A stretch of DNA of 64,000 bases from Streptomyces sp. 71268 (GTDB taxonomy: Bacteria > Actinomycetota > Actinomycetes > Streptomycetales > Streptomycetaceae), in the NCBI RefSeq assembly GCF_029392895.1, contig NZ_CP114200.1:835501-899500 (forward strand), read 5' to 3'. Numbering within the stretch: the stretch's first letter is position 1; the number at the start of each line of letters is the position of its first letter. Below are positions 35,189-44,515 of this stretch, piece after piece. The notes under the pieces are model-generated. The model was not told where the DNA came from, ran no database searches, and saw only the letters and a program-made list of their open reading frames with translations. The translations under genes and the position numbers were made by a program.

Positions 35189-35520
35189 TCACCAGACGGG
35201 GCGCAGGGGCGGGATCGAGTCGCCGGCCATGATGCGGATGATGGCCGCGAGTTCGGCGCGCGGTACCCGCAGGCCCACCTCGTCGAGCCGGTCGGCCAGT
35301 TGCGCTTCCTGCTCGTGCAGGATTCTTCCGGCCACCGTCAGGTGCTCCCGCGCCTTCGCCGTCAGCACGACGAGCTTGCGCCGCCCGCCGGCGGGGTGCG
35401 GCTGGCGCTCGACGTACCCCCGCCTCTCCAGGTCGTCGATGATCTGGCCGGTGGCCAGGCCGTGGTGCCGGGCAGCGACGAGAAGATCCCCCTGGGCCCG
35501 TTGAGCGCACCGCCCCGGCC
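35189..35520 (-). pseudogene. Truncated MarR-family regulator
   Basis: An open minus frame without a usable start reads QGDLLVAARHHGLATGQI, IDDLERRGYVERQPHP and GGRRKLVVLTAKAREHL, then a long dimerisation helix to a TGA at 35189-35191. This is the second half of a MarR protein: recognition helix, wing with the conserved R-K-L-V-V-L-T, and C-terminal helix. The N-terminal dimerisation helices (about 50 residues) are missing, replaced by unrelated GC-rich sequence next to a terminator. It appears to be a deletion remnant. Confidence 0.7.
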
Positions 35521-35537
35521 AGGTCGCACGGTGCGAC

Positions 35538-35562
35538 GGCGCCGGCCCACGCGGCCGGCGCC
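35538..35562 (-). terminator. Hairpin terminator after the 155-residue gene
   Basis: A perfect 10-bp stem GGCGCCGGCC / GGCCGGCGCC with 5-base loop, 11 bases past the stop at 35574. Confidence 0.65.
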
Positions 35563-35573
35563 CACGCCGGCCG

Positions 35574-36041
35574 TCAGGTGTCGTCGGTGGTCGTCGGCAT
35601 GCCCGAGGCGCGGGCGATGTTCTCCACTTCCTGCCGGTCGAGGACGCGCTGGCGCTGCTGGGCGTCGAGGCGGTCGCGCATGGCGCGCAGGCGTTCCGGG
35701 TCCGCGGCGACGTCGGGGGGCACCAACGACATGGCGCCCTTGGCGTGTTCGCCGTCCCCGAGCTGGGCCACCACGTGGTCGGCGCGGTCCTCGTGGCCTG
35801 GTTCGAGCGCTCCGATCAACCCCATGAGGTTGAGCAACTCCTGCTGCATGGCCTGGGTGAACAGTTCCTTCTCCGGGCCGTCCAGACTGAGCCGGATGGT
35901 GCCGCCGCCGTGCTCGGCCCACATCCGGATCACCTGCATGAGGAGGTCGAACTGTTCCTTGGGCATGCGGGCGCGGAGCGTGTCCACGTAGAGCCGGTAG
36001 CGCGCCAACGCCACCTCGTGCGGGTCCTCCTGGTCCGCCAC
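35574..36041 (-). CDS. Conserved hypothetical, helical acidic protein
   Basis: A 155-residue protein starting at GTG 36041 (MADQEDPHEVALARYRLYVD) with AAGGAGG 7 bases upstream. It is mostly alpha-helical: MPKEQFDLLMQVIRMWAEHG, ELFTQAMQQELLNLMGLIGA, DPERLRAMRDRLDAQQRQ. No known domain recognised. It is a single gene with its own terminator. Confidence 0.7.
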   Translation of the reverse strand: MADQEDPHEVALARYRLYVDTLRARMPKEQFDLLMQVIRMWAEHGGGTIRLSLDGPEKELFTQAMQQELLNLMGLIGALEPGHEDRADHVVAQLGDGEHAKGAMSLVPPDVAADPERLRAMRDRLDAQQRQRVLDRQEVENIARASGMPTTTDDT

Positions 36042-36277
36042 GACCGTCCCTCCTTCCGGCACCGTACGGGGTTCCGCGCCTCCGGGCCCCGGGCCGATGC
36101 CGTCCTCGACGTCTCCCGACCGTACGGCACGGCGCGCGGCCCCGGTGCGGATTCGGTGGATTCGGGAGGATCGGGGGAACCGGGGGTAATCAGCCACCGG
36201 GACCTCGGGAGGGCGCCGGGCACTCGGGGGGCGCCGGGCGGGCCCCGGTGCGAGGGCCCGCCGTGGCTCGGGGTAGG

Positions 36278-37216
36278 TCAGCCGTCCGTGTCGAGCAGGG
36301 CGTAGGCGCGTACCGGGAAGGTGCCCATGCCCTCGACGGGCGGCGGCACGGCGTGGAAGCGGAAGCCGCGCGGGGGCAGGTGTTCCAGGCCGCGCAGGTG
36401 CTCCACGACGGGGATGCCGGCCGCGAGCAGCGCGGTGTGCGCGGGGCGGGCGCCGTCGTCCGTGTCGTCGATGTTGAGGGAGTCGATGCCGACGAGGGCG
36501 GCCCCCTGTTCGACCAGCCAGTCGGCGGCCGCGGCGGTCAGGAACGGGTGGCCGCTCCCGTACGCCTCGGTGCCCCAGTGCCGCGCCCAGCCGGTGTGGA
36601 CCAGCACGGCCCGGCCGGCGACGTCGTACGGCAGCAGCGTCTCGCGGTCCAGCGCACGTCCTTCGTGGCCCACCACCCGCACGACCACCCCGTCCAGGTC
36701 GGCCAGCTTCTCCAGCGGCAGGCCGGCGAGGTCGGTCCCGTCGGGGAAGCGGTGGAACGGGCTGTCGAGGTAGGTGCCGGTGTTGGAGACCATCGTGATG
36801 CGGCCGATGGCGAACTCGGTTCCCGGCGCGTAGTGGTCGCGCGAGGCCCGCCGCGAGAGGTGGTCGCCGATCTCGGGGCCCGGCAGGCCGGGGTAGGTGG
36901 TCATGCCGTGCCGCACGGTGTGGCTGAGTTCCACGAACCGGCGGTCCGCAGCCCCGCGCCCTCCCGTGATCCCGCGCGCGTCGGCCGCGCTCCGCAGCCC
37001 CCGGTGCGCCTGACGCACCGCCTCGCGCCCGCTGATCCGCACCTCGGCCACCATGAGGAGGCCGAGTTCGCGGACGAACAGGTCAGCCAGTTCCCGGTCG
37101 TCGATGTCCGGCGCTGGGACGTCCAGCAGGAAGCCCCGTGTCTGGAGACCGCCTTCGTTACTGAAGGTCACCTCCGCGTCGAACCGTATTCGCCACTGCT
37201 CAGCGCTCTCGTCCAT
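36278..37216 (-). CDS. Cyclase-family hydrolase (kynurenine formamidase-like)
   Basis: A 312-residue protein. FVELSHTVRHGMTTYPGLPG, VSNTGTYLDSPFHRFPDG and VLVHTGWARHWGTEAYGSGH are the metal-binding cyclase-fold blocks (PF04199, where Asp/His bind metal). The first 70 residues (MDESAEQWRIRFDAEVTF) add an extra N-terminal domain not seen in the basic kynurenine formamidase. ATG 37216 has GGAGG 8 bases upstream. It probably hydrolyses a cyclic amide/ester or formyl-amine; substrate unknown. Confidence 0.87.
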   Translation of the reverse strand: MDESAEQWRIRFDAEVTFSNEGGLQTRGFLLDVPAPDIDDRELADLFVRELGLLMVAEVRISGREAVRQAHRGLRSAADARGITGGRGAADRRFVELSHTVRHGMTTYPGLPGPEIGDHLSRRASRDHYAPGTEFAIGRITMVSNTGTYLDSPFHRFPDGTDLAGLPLEKLADLDGVVVRVVGHEGRALDRETLLPYDVAGRAVLVHTGWARHWGTEAYGSGHPFLTAAAADWLVEQGAALVGIDSLNIDDTDDGARPAHTALLAAGIPVVEHLRGLEHLPPRGFRFHAVPPPVEGMGTFPVRAYALLDTDG

Positions 37217-37288
37217 GATCCGATCCTCCGTGCGGGACGGCCCGTGGACAAGCGTGTTTCCGATACCCGCCACCGCGCCGGCCGGGTC

Positions 37289-37320
37289 CGAGCCGGTGGG
37301 CGCGGCGGCGCCCACCGGCT
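37289..37320 (-). terminator. Terminator between carboxylesterase and cyclase genes
   Basis: A perfect 14-bp stem, GAGCCGGTGGGCGC / GCGCCCACCGGCTC, with a 4-base loop, 14 bases after the esterase stop. Confidence 0.75.
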
Positions 37321-37333
37321 CGGCTCCCCCGCC

Positions 37334-38842
37334 TCAGCGCCGGCCCGTCCAGAGTTCGCGCGCGTCCGCGGCGGGGTCCTCGCACACGGCGGGCGCGGAG
37401 CCACCCAGGAGCATGACCGACCGCCGCGCGCCGTACACGGGCCAGGATGGCGCCGCTTCCTCGCTGGTCACGGCGTCGGGGCGGCCGGTGCGGGCGAAGG
37501 AGGTCCAGGCCGCGCGCATCCGGTCGGAGAGGTCGCGCGGGGCGTCGGGCCCGACGAGCGGGTCGTCGAGGTTGCCGAAGACGAAGCCGATCTCCGCCAT
37601 GTGGCACGCCCCCAGGACGCCGTCCATGGCGGGGGACGGCCGGGTGAACTCGTACACGAAGGTCTCCGCTCCCGAGGCGGCGCGCGCCTCGGCGACGCGG
37701 ACGGCGGGGACGCGGTAGGCGTGGTCGGTCATGACGGCCGAGAACAGGTCACCGGGGCAGGCCCCGGGGCGCGCGGCGGCGTAGACAGCGCGGGCGTGGT
37801 CGGGGTCGAGGCCGAAACCGGCGAGGAAGCCGTGCAGTACCTCGTCCGTGATGCGCGGCGTGATCCCCAGCGGGACGAGGAAGAGCCGGAACTCGTCGGA
37901 GGTCGTTCCGGTGAGCACGTCGATGTCGCGGCCCGCGCCGGCGGCGATGGCGTCGATCGCACGCTCGGGGAGGGTCGCCCCGTCCACCACGGGCAGCACG
38001 GTGGTGCCGCCGCCCGCCGACTCGCCCCACCGCGCCGGGTCCGTGTCCTGCGCGATCTCCCGGCTCAGGGCGGCGTCGGCGGCGACGAGCCGCTCGGGCG
38101 GAACGGCCGCCAGCGCCTCGCGCGTCGGCGCCACGCCGGCCAGGGCGGCGAGCCGCTCGGTGACGCGCCGGGCGATGTGTTCCGGGTGGCTGTGGTGGCC
38201 GGCGCCGCTCTGCGTGATCACGCGGCGGAACAGCCCGCGGGCCCGGGGCATGGCCAGGAGCGCGGTGATGCTGATGGCGCCGGCGGACTGGCCGAAGACG
38301 GTGACGTTGTCGGGGTCGCCGCCGAAGCCGGCGATGTTGTCCCGGACCCATTCCAGCGCGGCGATCTGGTCCAGCAGACCCAGGTTGCTCGTGCCGTCGG
38401 GCAGCAGCAGGAACCCCTCGGCGCCGAGCCGGTAGTTGAGGGTGACGCAGACGACGCCGTCCGCGGCGAGCCGCGCCCCGTCGTAGCTGGGCAGCGAGCC
38501 GGCGCCGTTGCGGAACGCGCCGCCGTGGACCCAGACCATGACCGGCAGCCCGCCCTCGGCCCGGCCCGGGGACGGCGTCCACACGTTGAGGCTCAGACAG
38601 TCCTCGCCCACCTCCCCCGGCTCCCCCAGCAGGTCGACCAGCGCGGGATGGTAGCCGGGTTGGGGCGCGGACGGGCCGGGGGCGAACGCGTCGCGCACGC
38701 CCGACCACGGTTCGGGTGGCTGCGGCGGTAGCAGCCGGCGCGGCCCGAACGGCGGCGCCGCGTACGGGATGCCCGCGAAAGCCGCGACCCCTCCCTTCCG
38801 GCGTCCGCGTACCGAGCCTGCGGTGGTGGGGATGACGTACAT
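37334..38842 (-). CDS. Type-B carboxylesterase
   Basis: A 502-residue alpha/beta hydrolase. FAGIPYAAPPFGPRRLLPPQ, then EDCLSLNVWTPS and PVMVWVHGGAFRNGAGS (oxyanion HGG), are typical type-B blocks. The nucleophile elbow is GQSAGA instead of the common GESAGA; serine is kept. GACHMAEIGFVFGN supplies the catalytic His region. No signal peptide, so it is likely cytoplasmic. It hydrolyses esters; substrate not predicted. Its own terminator separates it from the cyclase. Confidence 0.92.
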   Translation of the reverse strand: MYVIPTTAGSVRGRRKGGVAAFAGIPYAAPPFGPRRLLPPQPPEPWSGVRDAFAPGPSAPQPGYHPALVDLLGEPGEVGEDCLSLNVWTPSPGRAEGGLPVMVWVHGGAFRNGAGSLPSYDGARLAADGVVCVTLNYRLGAEGFLLLPDGTSNLGLLDQIAALEWVRDNIAGFGGDPDNVTVFGQSAGAISITALLAMPRARGLFRRVITQSGAGHHSHPEHIARRVTERLAALAGVAPTREALAAVPPERLVAADAALSREIAQDTDPARWGESAGGGTTVLPVVDGATLPERAIDAIAAGAGRDIDVLTGTTSDEFRLFLVPLGITPRITDEVLHGFLAGFGLDPDHARAVYAAARPGACPGDLFSAVMTDHAYRVPAVRVAEARAASGAETFVYEFTRPSPAMDGVLGACHMAEIGFVFGNLDDPLVGPDAPRDLSDRMRAAWTSFARTGRPDAVTSEEAAPSWPVYGARRSVMLLGGSAPAVCEDPAADARELWTGRR

Positions 38843-38999
38843 ACGGCCCTCACGGAGGAGACTGGTCTGTCTCCGCCATCCTCACCACGCGCTCACCGAC
38901 GGGCAACGCATTTACGCCGCTGACCAGGGCACATGCCCGGGCGCCCGGCCGTACGCCGGAGTGTGGGCCGGCACGTGGGCCGAAGGGCCCGCGGGCCGG

Positions 39000-39037
39000 C
39001 CCCGCGACCGCGCGGCCCCGTGCGCGCGGTCGCGGGG
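39000..39037 (-). terminator. Terminator after the hemerythrin gene
   Basis: A perfect 15-bp stem, CCCCGCGACCGCGCG / CGCGCGGTCGCGGGG, with 8-base loop between the hemerythrin stop and the esterase promoter region. Confidence 0.75.
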
Positions 39038-39101
39038 GGCCGCGCGGCGGCGCTCAGCCGTCCGAGCCGGGCGTGGCGCCGCCGCGAAGCCGGCGCTCGG
39101 G

Positions 39102-39695
39102 TCAGCCGTCCTTGCCCATGGCCTTGCGTACGGCGTCCTTCGTGCGGTCCATCAGTGCCGCGACGGGCCCGAGGGCCATGTTGGCCGCTCTGGACTCGAC
39201 GCCGGGGTGCGGGCGGGTCGGGGCCATGGCCTCGGCCGCCTTGACGCCCTTGGCCATGGAGGCCAGGCGCGCGGTGTCGGCACTGCGGCGGATGTGGGTG
39301 AACTCGTACCGCTCCTCGGCCCTGGCGTGGGTCTGAACGCTCTCGCGGAGCGCGCGCAGCCGGGGGAGGAACCCCGGGTCCTCGGTGTCCAGGTCCTCCA
39401 GGGCCGCCAGGCTCTCCTTGGCCTTGTGCTCCTCGGCCAGGCGCTCGTCGACGACCTCCTCGGCGCCGGGAAACGCGCGGCGGGCGAAGGGGTGGACCAC
39501 CTCCTCCTCAGCCGTCTCGTGCACGGCGAGCAGGCGTACCAGGCGCCGGAAGGCGTCCTTGCGGTCCTCCCCGGTCGACGCCTCGACCTCGTCGAAGAGG
39601 TTGCGGATGTCGCCGTGCTGACGCATGAGGAGCGTGACCACGTCGGTGTCGGCGGCGTTGTCGTCGCCGGCGTGCGGTGTGTGGGTGTGTGACAT
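39102..39695 (-). CDS. Hemerythrin-domain protein
   Basis: A 197-residue protein. VVTLLMRQHGDIRNLFDEVE, LLAVHETAEEEVVHPFARR and then EEHKAKESLAALED carry the His/Glu ligands of a hemerythrin di-iron site (HxxxHxxE pattern). It can bind O2 or act in oxidative or nitrosative stress. The start ATG 39695 (MSHTHTPH) is chosen; a GTG at 39713 is in frame. It follows the ferritin-like gene by 14 bases on the same strand, suggesting co-transcription. Confidence 0.9.
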   Translation of the reverse strand: MSHTHTPHAGDDNAADTDVVTLLMRQHGDIRNLFDEVEASTGEDRKDAFRRLVRLLAVHETAEEEVVHPFARRAFPGAEEVVDERLAEEHKAKESLAALEDLDTEDPGFLPRLRALRESVQTHARAEERYEFTHIRRSADTARLASMAKGVKAAEAMAPTRPHPGVESRAANMALGPVAALMDRTKDAVRKAMGKDG

Positions 39696-39709
39696 GGCGG
39701 GATCGCCCC

Positions 39710-40912
39710 TCACTGGTTCTCGGGCAGTGCGGCGACCGGGTGCTCACCCTCGGTCTCCAGGCGGTACTGGCGGCCGAACATCTCCTGGTGCTGGTCCATG
39801 ACCCGGTCGCTCGGCGCGGCCTCGCCCCCGTGGATCTGTGCCTGCATCTCCTCGAACCGTTCGTGTGCCTCACGGACGTACCCGGCGCCCAGGGTGGTGA
39901 GGTCGATCTGGGTGGCGAGCAGTTCCCGGAGGTATCCCTTGTTCGGCTCGAAGGTGAGCACGTTGGGCAGCTCGGGGGCCAGCACCTCGGCCGGGTCGCG
40001 GTTGTCGTGGCGACGCATCAGGTCGCAGGCGATGTGCAGGTGCTCCAGTTCCATGTTCAGGTGCAGCTCCCACAGCGCCTTGACCTTCGGGTCGCTCTCC
40101 TGCTCCATGAAGGAGTAGTACAGGTAGCACTCGTTGTACTCGTGGTTGACGAGCTGCTCCCACCACGTCTCCCCCGGGTCGACCAGCGACTCGTAGTGCG
40201 TGACGTGCTCCTCCTCGATGAGCCCGATCTCCTGGTAGAGCTGTCGGGCGATCGGCTCCATGTAGGTGGGGCCGGTGTTCATGTAGAAGTTCATCGTCTG
40301 CTGCTCGGCGGAGAGGATCGTCAGCGCGTGCAGCTTGGAGAGCGGGTCGGTGCGCGTGCGGTCGTAGGGGTCGCGGACGTTGTCCACCGGGTTGCGGTGG
40401 TGGAGCCGGGTGGGACGGCCCGGCATGACCTCCGTGAGGCCGTCGACGATCGCCTCCGCCTTGCGGTGCTCGATCATCTCGTACAGGTTCGCGTACCGGT
40501 ACAGGTGGTCGAAATCCTCCAGCACGCCGAACTGGTACGCCTGCTTCAGGTACGGGTCGGGCTCCATCCGTGCCACCCAGGCCGTCAGGTCCACGGCCAC
40601 CTGTTCGTAGGCGATCGTCGTCTCCAGCACCGACGACACCCCGGGGAGCAGCCAGTTGACCGCCTTCTGCTGCTGTGCCTCGACGTAGCGCGTCCGTGCC
40701 AGTTGCCGCTTGACCTCGGGGTCCTTCGTGTGGCGGGCCAACTGGTGGCTGAACATGATGGCCTCGACCTCGATGCCGTTCATGGTGATGACGCGGCAGC
40801 GGGTGTACGGGTCACAGTGGTCCGGGTCGATCGGTTCGACGTTCAGCTCGCGCCAACTCCTGACCTGGCGATCCAGCGGGATTCCTCGATGCTCCAACGG
40901 GTTGAACGACAC
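39710..40912 (-). CDS. Ferritin-like domain protein
   Basis: A 400-residue protein if GTG 40912 (MSFNPLEHRGIPLDRQVRSW) is used, supported by a GAGGAG site 7 bases upstream; ATG 40999 adds 29 residues without a good RBS. Helices carry E/H pairs consistent with a di-iron four-helix bundle: LIEEEHVTHYESL, LHLNMELEHLHIACDLM and YEMIEHRKAEAIV. No catalytic assignment is possible; the size is far larger than simple ferritins. Placement between catalase and hemerythrin points to iron or peroxide handling. Confidence 0.8.
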   Translation of the reverse strand: MSFNPLEHRGIPLDRQVRSWRELNVEPIDPDHCDPYTRCRVITMNGIEVEAIMFSHQLARHTKDPEVKRQLARTRYVEAQQQKAVNWLLPGVSSVLETTIAYEQVAVDLTAWVARMEPDPYLKQAYQFGVLEDFDHLYRYANLYEMIEHRKAEAIVDGLTEVMPGRPTRLHHRNPVDNVRDPYDRTRTDPLSKLHALTILSAEQQTMNFYMNTGPTYMEPIARQLYQEIGLIEEEHVTHYESLVDPGETWWEQLVNHEYNECYLYYSFMEQESDPKVKALWELHLNMELEHLHIACDLMRRHDNRDPAEVLAPELPNVLTFEPNKGYLRELLATQIDLTTLGAGYVREAHERFEEMQAQIHGGEAAPSDRVMDQHQEMFGRQYRLETEGEHPVAALPENQ

Positions 40913-41109
40913 CTGGATCTCCTCGTGGTGTGGGGCGGAATCTCCGAAGTACCCGCGAACGCCCGGCGGAACCGGCGGAGTGTGGGGACGCCGGGCCATC
41001 CTCGGCCTGGCCGACCCCCCGGGCTCGCTGCCATGCCCTCGGACCACGTCGACGTCACTCGACCGGCCCGCACCCCCGCCTGGCCGGGTCACCCGGTCGT
41101 GCGGCCTGA

Positions 41110-41163
41110 CGCCGCTGGCCCGCCCCGTCGCGGCGCGGGGCGGCACGGGGCGGGCCAGCGGCG
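41110..41163 (-). terminator. Strong terminator after catalase
   Basis: A perfect 19-bp stem (41110-41128 with 41145-41163; arms contain GGCCCGCCCCGT / ACGGGGCGGGCC) and 16-base loop, 12 bases past the catalase stop. Confidence 0.8.
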
Positions 41164-41175
41164 GCTGGTGGGTGG

Positions 41176-42834
41176 TTACCGGGTCACCACGTGGCGCTTG
41201 TTGGGGACGCAGTGGGTCATGGTGAGTCCGGACACGTCGCGCGGCGGGTTGTCACCCAGCCGGCTCAGGCGTTCGCGGTCCTCGTCCGTCAGGCTCTGGC
41301 CGGGCAGCGGTTCCAGGTGGGTCACGTCGGAGGGCCCGATGCCCAGGCCCTTGCCGACCCGCAGGCCGAGGTCGTTCTCGACCAATAGGAAGTGCCAGAC
41401 CATGCGTTCCTGCACCCGGCGGTCGCACTGGGAGATGAGGTTGACGAAGTTGGTGACCAGGTCGTCGCGCTCCCAGTCCTCCAGCAACAGGTAGCGCTGG
41501 CCGGCCTGCTGGTAGTCGTTGGTGAGCGCGATGCGCTTGCGGGTCAGCCGGCCCCTGATCTCCGGCCCCTGGTCGTCGTGGGTCGGGTACTGGCCCTCGT
41601 GCAACCCACCGGTGATCGACGGCTCGTAGTTGACCTCGGGGTTCGCGTTGGCCGCGCGGTTGTCGTAGGCCATGAACCCGTCCCGCTGGTTGGTGCGCAC
41701 CTCCGCGTTCTTGGCCTGGTTGACCGGCAGTTGCAGGTAGTTGGGGCCGACGCGGTAGCGCTGGGTGTCGCTGTAGGAGAACGTCCGCCCGACGAGCATC
41801 TTGTCGTCGGAGAAGTCGAGGCCGTCGACGAGGACGCCGGTACCGAAGGCGATCTGCTCGTTCTCCGCGTAGTAGTTGTCGACCGTGCGGTCGAGCACCA
41901 GCCGGCCGACGGGCTTGGGCGGGAAGAGCTGCTCGGGCCAGGTCTTGGTGTCGTCCAGCGGGTCGAAGTCCAGCTCGGGGTGGTCGCCGTCGGCCATGAT
42001 CTGCACGAGCAGTTCCCACTCGGGGTACTCGCCCCGGCCGATGGCCTCGTACAGGTCCTTCGTCGCGTGGCCCAGCTCACCCGCCTGGACGTTCGCCGCG
42101 TCCTCCTCGGTCATGCTGCGCACGCCCTGCTTGGGCATCCAGTGGTACTTGACCAGAACGGTCTGGCCCTCGGCGTCGACCCACTTGTAGGTGTTCACCC
42201 CGAAGCCCTGCATGTGCCGGTAGTCCGCCGGGATGCCGCGCGGGCTGAACAGGTTGACCAGCATGTGCATGCACTCCGGCGTCTGCGACATGAAGTCGAA
42301 GATGCGGGCGGGCTTCTGCTCGTGGGAGACCGGGTCGGGCTTGAGGGCGTGGATGACGTCGGGGAACTTCACGGCGTCCCGGATGAAGAAGACCCCGAGG
42401 TTGTTGCCGACCAGGTCCCAGTTGCCGTCCTCGGTGTAGAACTTCACGGCGAAGCCGCGCGGGTCGCGGGCCGCCTCCGACGAGTCGCGACCGCCGATGA
42501 CCGTGGAGAACCGCACGGCCACGTCGGTGCGCTTGCCGCGCTCCTGGAACAGCTTGGCCCGGGTGTACTGGCTGATCGGCTCGTCACCCCAGGCCCCGTA
42601 CGCCTCGAAGTAGCCGTAGGAGGTGACGCCCCGGGCGTGCACGACGCGCTCCGGGATGCGCTCCCGGTCGAAGTGGCTGATCTTCTCCAGGAAGTGGTAG
42701 TTCTCCAGGGTGGCCGGGCCGCGGGCGCCCACCGTGCGCTGGTTCTGGTTGTCGTAGATCGGATGGCCCTGCCGGTCGGTGAGTACCGTCTGGGGGTCGT
42801 CCTCGGGTGAACCCAAGCTGGAAACGTCGGTCAT
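41176..42834 (-). CDS. Monofunctional heme catalase
   Basis: A 552-residue protein starting [20 protein letters not shown] after [26 protein letters not shown] carries the catalytic His; the [20 protein letters not shown] block carries the catalytic Asn; the later [20 protein letters not shown] contains the proximal heme-ligand Tyr motif (R-x-x-S-Y-x-D-T). Length fits a small-to-medium subunit catalase with a slightly extended C-terminus. It breaks down hydrogen peroxide. A 5' leader inverted repeat suggests regulation. Confidence 0.96.
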   Translation of the reverse strand: MTDVSSLGSPEDDPQTVLTDRQGHPIYDNQNQRTVGARGPATLENYHFLEKISHFDRERIPERVVHARGVTSYGYFEAYGAWGDEPISQYTRAKLFQERGKRTDVAVRFSTVIGGRDSSEAARDPRGFAVKFYTEDGNWDLVGNNLGVFFIRDAVKFPDVIHALKPDPVSHEQKPARIFDFMSQTPECMHMLVNLFSPRGIPADYRHMQGFGVNTYKWVDAEGQTVLVKYHWMPKQGVRSMTEEDAANVQAGELGHATKDLYEAIGRGEYPEWELLVQIMADGDHPELDFDPLDDTKTWPEQLFPPKPVGRLVLDRTVDNYYAENEQIAFGTGVLVDGLDFSDDKMLVGRTFSYSDTQRYRVGPNYLQLPVNQAKNAEVRTNQRDGFMAYDNRAANANPEVNYEPSITGGLHEGQYPTHDDQGPEIRGRLTRKRIALTNDYQQAGQRYLLLEDWERDDLVTNFVNLISQCDRRVQERMVWHFLLVENDLGLRVGKGLGIGPSDVTHLEPLPGQSLTDEDRERLSRLGDNPPRDVSGLTMTHCVPNKRHVVTR

Positions 42835-42863
42835 GCCTTTGGCTCCTCGGCGAGTGTCCGTGC

Positions 42864-42897
42864 GCCCGTACGCCCGCGTGCCGGGAGGCGTACGGGC
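42864..42897 (-). promoter_or_regulatory. Inverted repeat in the catalase leader
   Basis: Perfect 11-bp arms GCCCGTACGCC and GGCGTACGGGC with 12-base spacer, 30 bases upstream of the catalase start. It may be an operator for a peroxide regulator or a leader hairpin. Confidence 0.55.
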
Positions 42898-43464
42898 AGG
42901 GTGGTTCCGTTCCAGTACCCACTTCGTCCGCGATGGCGCAGCGGAGGTGAGCCCGCGCGCCTGCCCGCGCGCGCAGGAGGCCGGCACCCGGCCCTGGGCT
43001 TACCGCAAGGCTGCGCCAGCGGGCCGGGGTCCGCATTCCGGGGACACGCCGCCGATGGCCCGACCGGGGGGGCGGGCGGAGGTAGCCGCGAGGCGGGCGG
43101 AGGGCGGAGCCGGCGGGCGCGAGCGCTGGGGGCCGTGCGACCCGGGCACGGGGGTACGGGCCGGACGCGGCCGGCGAAACGGGCCGCCACCTGCGCTCAC
43201 GGCGGGTGGCGGCTGGCACGGCGGGTGGCCGCGCGCGGGGCGTCGGCGGGCGCAGGGGGCGCGGTCGCGGCGCCCCGGCGTCGGCCCGGCCGCGCGGCTG
43301 CGTACGGCGCGACGGCGTGGGCCGCGTGCCGCAATCGGGTCACGACGGTGGCACCGGACGCGGAGTGAGGCCGGTGACCGGGGTACCCGGGGGTGGCCGG
43401 ACGCGCCGACCGAGGCATCCGGAAGCGCCGGCCGAAGCACCCGAAGCCAACGAAGGGACTGTCC
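42898..43464. other. Gene-free GC-rich region
   Basis: About 570 bases between divergent catalase and the small membrane protein gene. Very GC-rich with repeated GCG/CGG blocks. I see no plausible coding frame, RNA or tandem repeat. Confidence 0.5.
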
Positions 43465-43854
43465 ATGGGAGAGACGAGAGGTCGGGAACCCGCGGCGGCG
43501 CTCGCCGTCGCGCACGGTGCCTTCAACGTCGTGGGGGGACTGTGGCCACTGCTGCACCTGCGCAGCTTCGAACGGGTCTTCGGGCCGAAACACGACCGGT
43601 GGCTCCAGCGGACGACGGGCGGCCTGCTGGTCTCGACCGGCCTCGCCCAGTTGGCGGCGGCCTCGGCGCCGCAAGGCGCGGCCCACGCCCGCCGCGTCGG
43701 ACTCGGCACGGCCCTGACGCTGCTGGCCATCGACCTCGTCTACGTACCGAAGGGGCGCATCCGGCCGACGTACCTGTGGGACGCCGCCATGGAGGCCGGG
43801 TGGATCACCGCCTGGCTCCGCACCCGCCCCGTGGGCCGCGACAGCGCCGGTTGA
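43465..43854 (+). CDS. Small membrane protein of unknown function
   Basis: A 129-residue protein, ATG 43465 with AAGGGA 7 bases upstream. Three hydrophobic stretches (AHGAFNVVGGLWPLLHL, GGLLVSTGLAQLAAASA, GLGTALTLLAIDLVYV) suggest a multi-pass membrane protein. FGPKHDRWLQRTTGG lies between TM1 and TM2. Related proteins are found in actinobacteria without known role. Confidence 0.75.
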   Translation: MGETRGREPAAALAVAHGAFNVVGGLWPLLHLRSFERVFGPKHDRWLQRTTGGLLVSTGLAQLAAASAPQGAAHARRVGLGTALTLLAIDLVYVPKGRIRPTYLWDAAMEAGWITAWLRTRPVGRDSAG

Positions 43855-43912
43855 CCACCGCCCGCACGGGACACCCCCGATGAAGAACGACACCTTCCGA
43901 TGGAGGCCGATC

Positions 43913-44089
43913 ATGAGCGACCAGATCCCGTCCCAGGCAGAGGGCGAACGGCAGGACGACATCACGCCACCCGACGACCCGAACGCGCCCGACGGCCACA
44001 ACGTCGCCCGGACGACGCCCTCGCAGGCCGAGGGCGAGGACCCCGACGCGGAGGACTCCCCGGAGGACGACGGCCGCACCGATCCGTGA
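43913..44089 (+). CDS. Small acidic protein with twin PSQAEGE motif
   Basis: A 58-residue protein from ATG 43913 with GGAGG upstream; an ATG at 43880 lacks an RBS. The identical heptapeptide PSQAEGE occurs twice, near the start (QIPSQAEGERQDD) and in the middle (TTPSQAEGEDPD), with acidic, disordered sequence between. No function recognised. Confidence 0.65.
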   Translation: MSDQIPSQAEGERQDDITPPDDPNAPDGHNVARTTPSQAEGEDPDAEDSPEDDGRTDP

Positions 44090-44227
44090 GCGGCCCCGCC
44101 ACGCGACGACGCGCGCCGCGTGCCCCGACAGCCCGGGACGGCTGGCCGTGGCTTGTGCCCGTACAGCGCGGTCTGCGGCGTTTATCCCCTAACCGGCGAG
44201 GGCACCCGACGGCCGGAGGTGGTCGTG

Positions 44228-44428
44228 GTGCCGGAACCCGGAAGCAAGAAGTACGACACCCGGCGGGCGAGGCTGCGCAAGGACGCGGAGCGGTCGGGGA
44301 TCTCCGACCAGGACGCCAACGAGGCGGCCAACGAGACCCTGCGACAGGACCCCGAGTACCGCAGCCGTGGCCCGCGCACCGAGCGGGGCCGGGGCCCCAA
44401 GGGCGAACGCCCCAAGGACACCGGCTGA
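44228..44428 (+). CDS. Small basic hydrophilic protein
   Basis: A 66-residue protein; GTG 44228 (or 44225) after GGAGG. It is charged and Gly/Arg-rich (PEPGSKKYDTRRARLRKDAE, then RGPRTERGRGPKGE), reminiscent of stress-type hydrophilic small proteins in streptomycetes. No catalytic motifs. Confidence 0.6.
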   Translation: MPEPGSKKYDTRRARLRKDAERSGISDQDANEAANETLRQDPEYRSRGPRTERGRGPKGERPKDTG

Positions 44429-44461
44429 CGCGCCCGCCAACGGCGCCGCGCGTCCCCGTGT

Positions 44462-44505
44462 AGGCCGGCGTCCGCGCGCCACGGATGGCACGCGGACGCC
44501 GGCCT
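44462..44505. terminator. Bidirectional terminator, first hairpin
   Basis: A perfect 15-bp stem, AGGCCGGCGTCCGCG / CGCGGACGCCGGCCT, with a 14-base loop between convergent small gene and secDF. Confidence 0.8.
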
Positions 44506-44515
44506 CATGCCGCGG

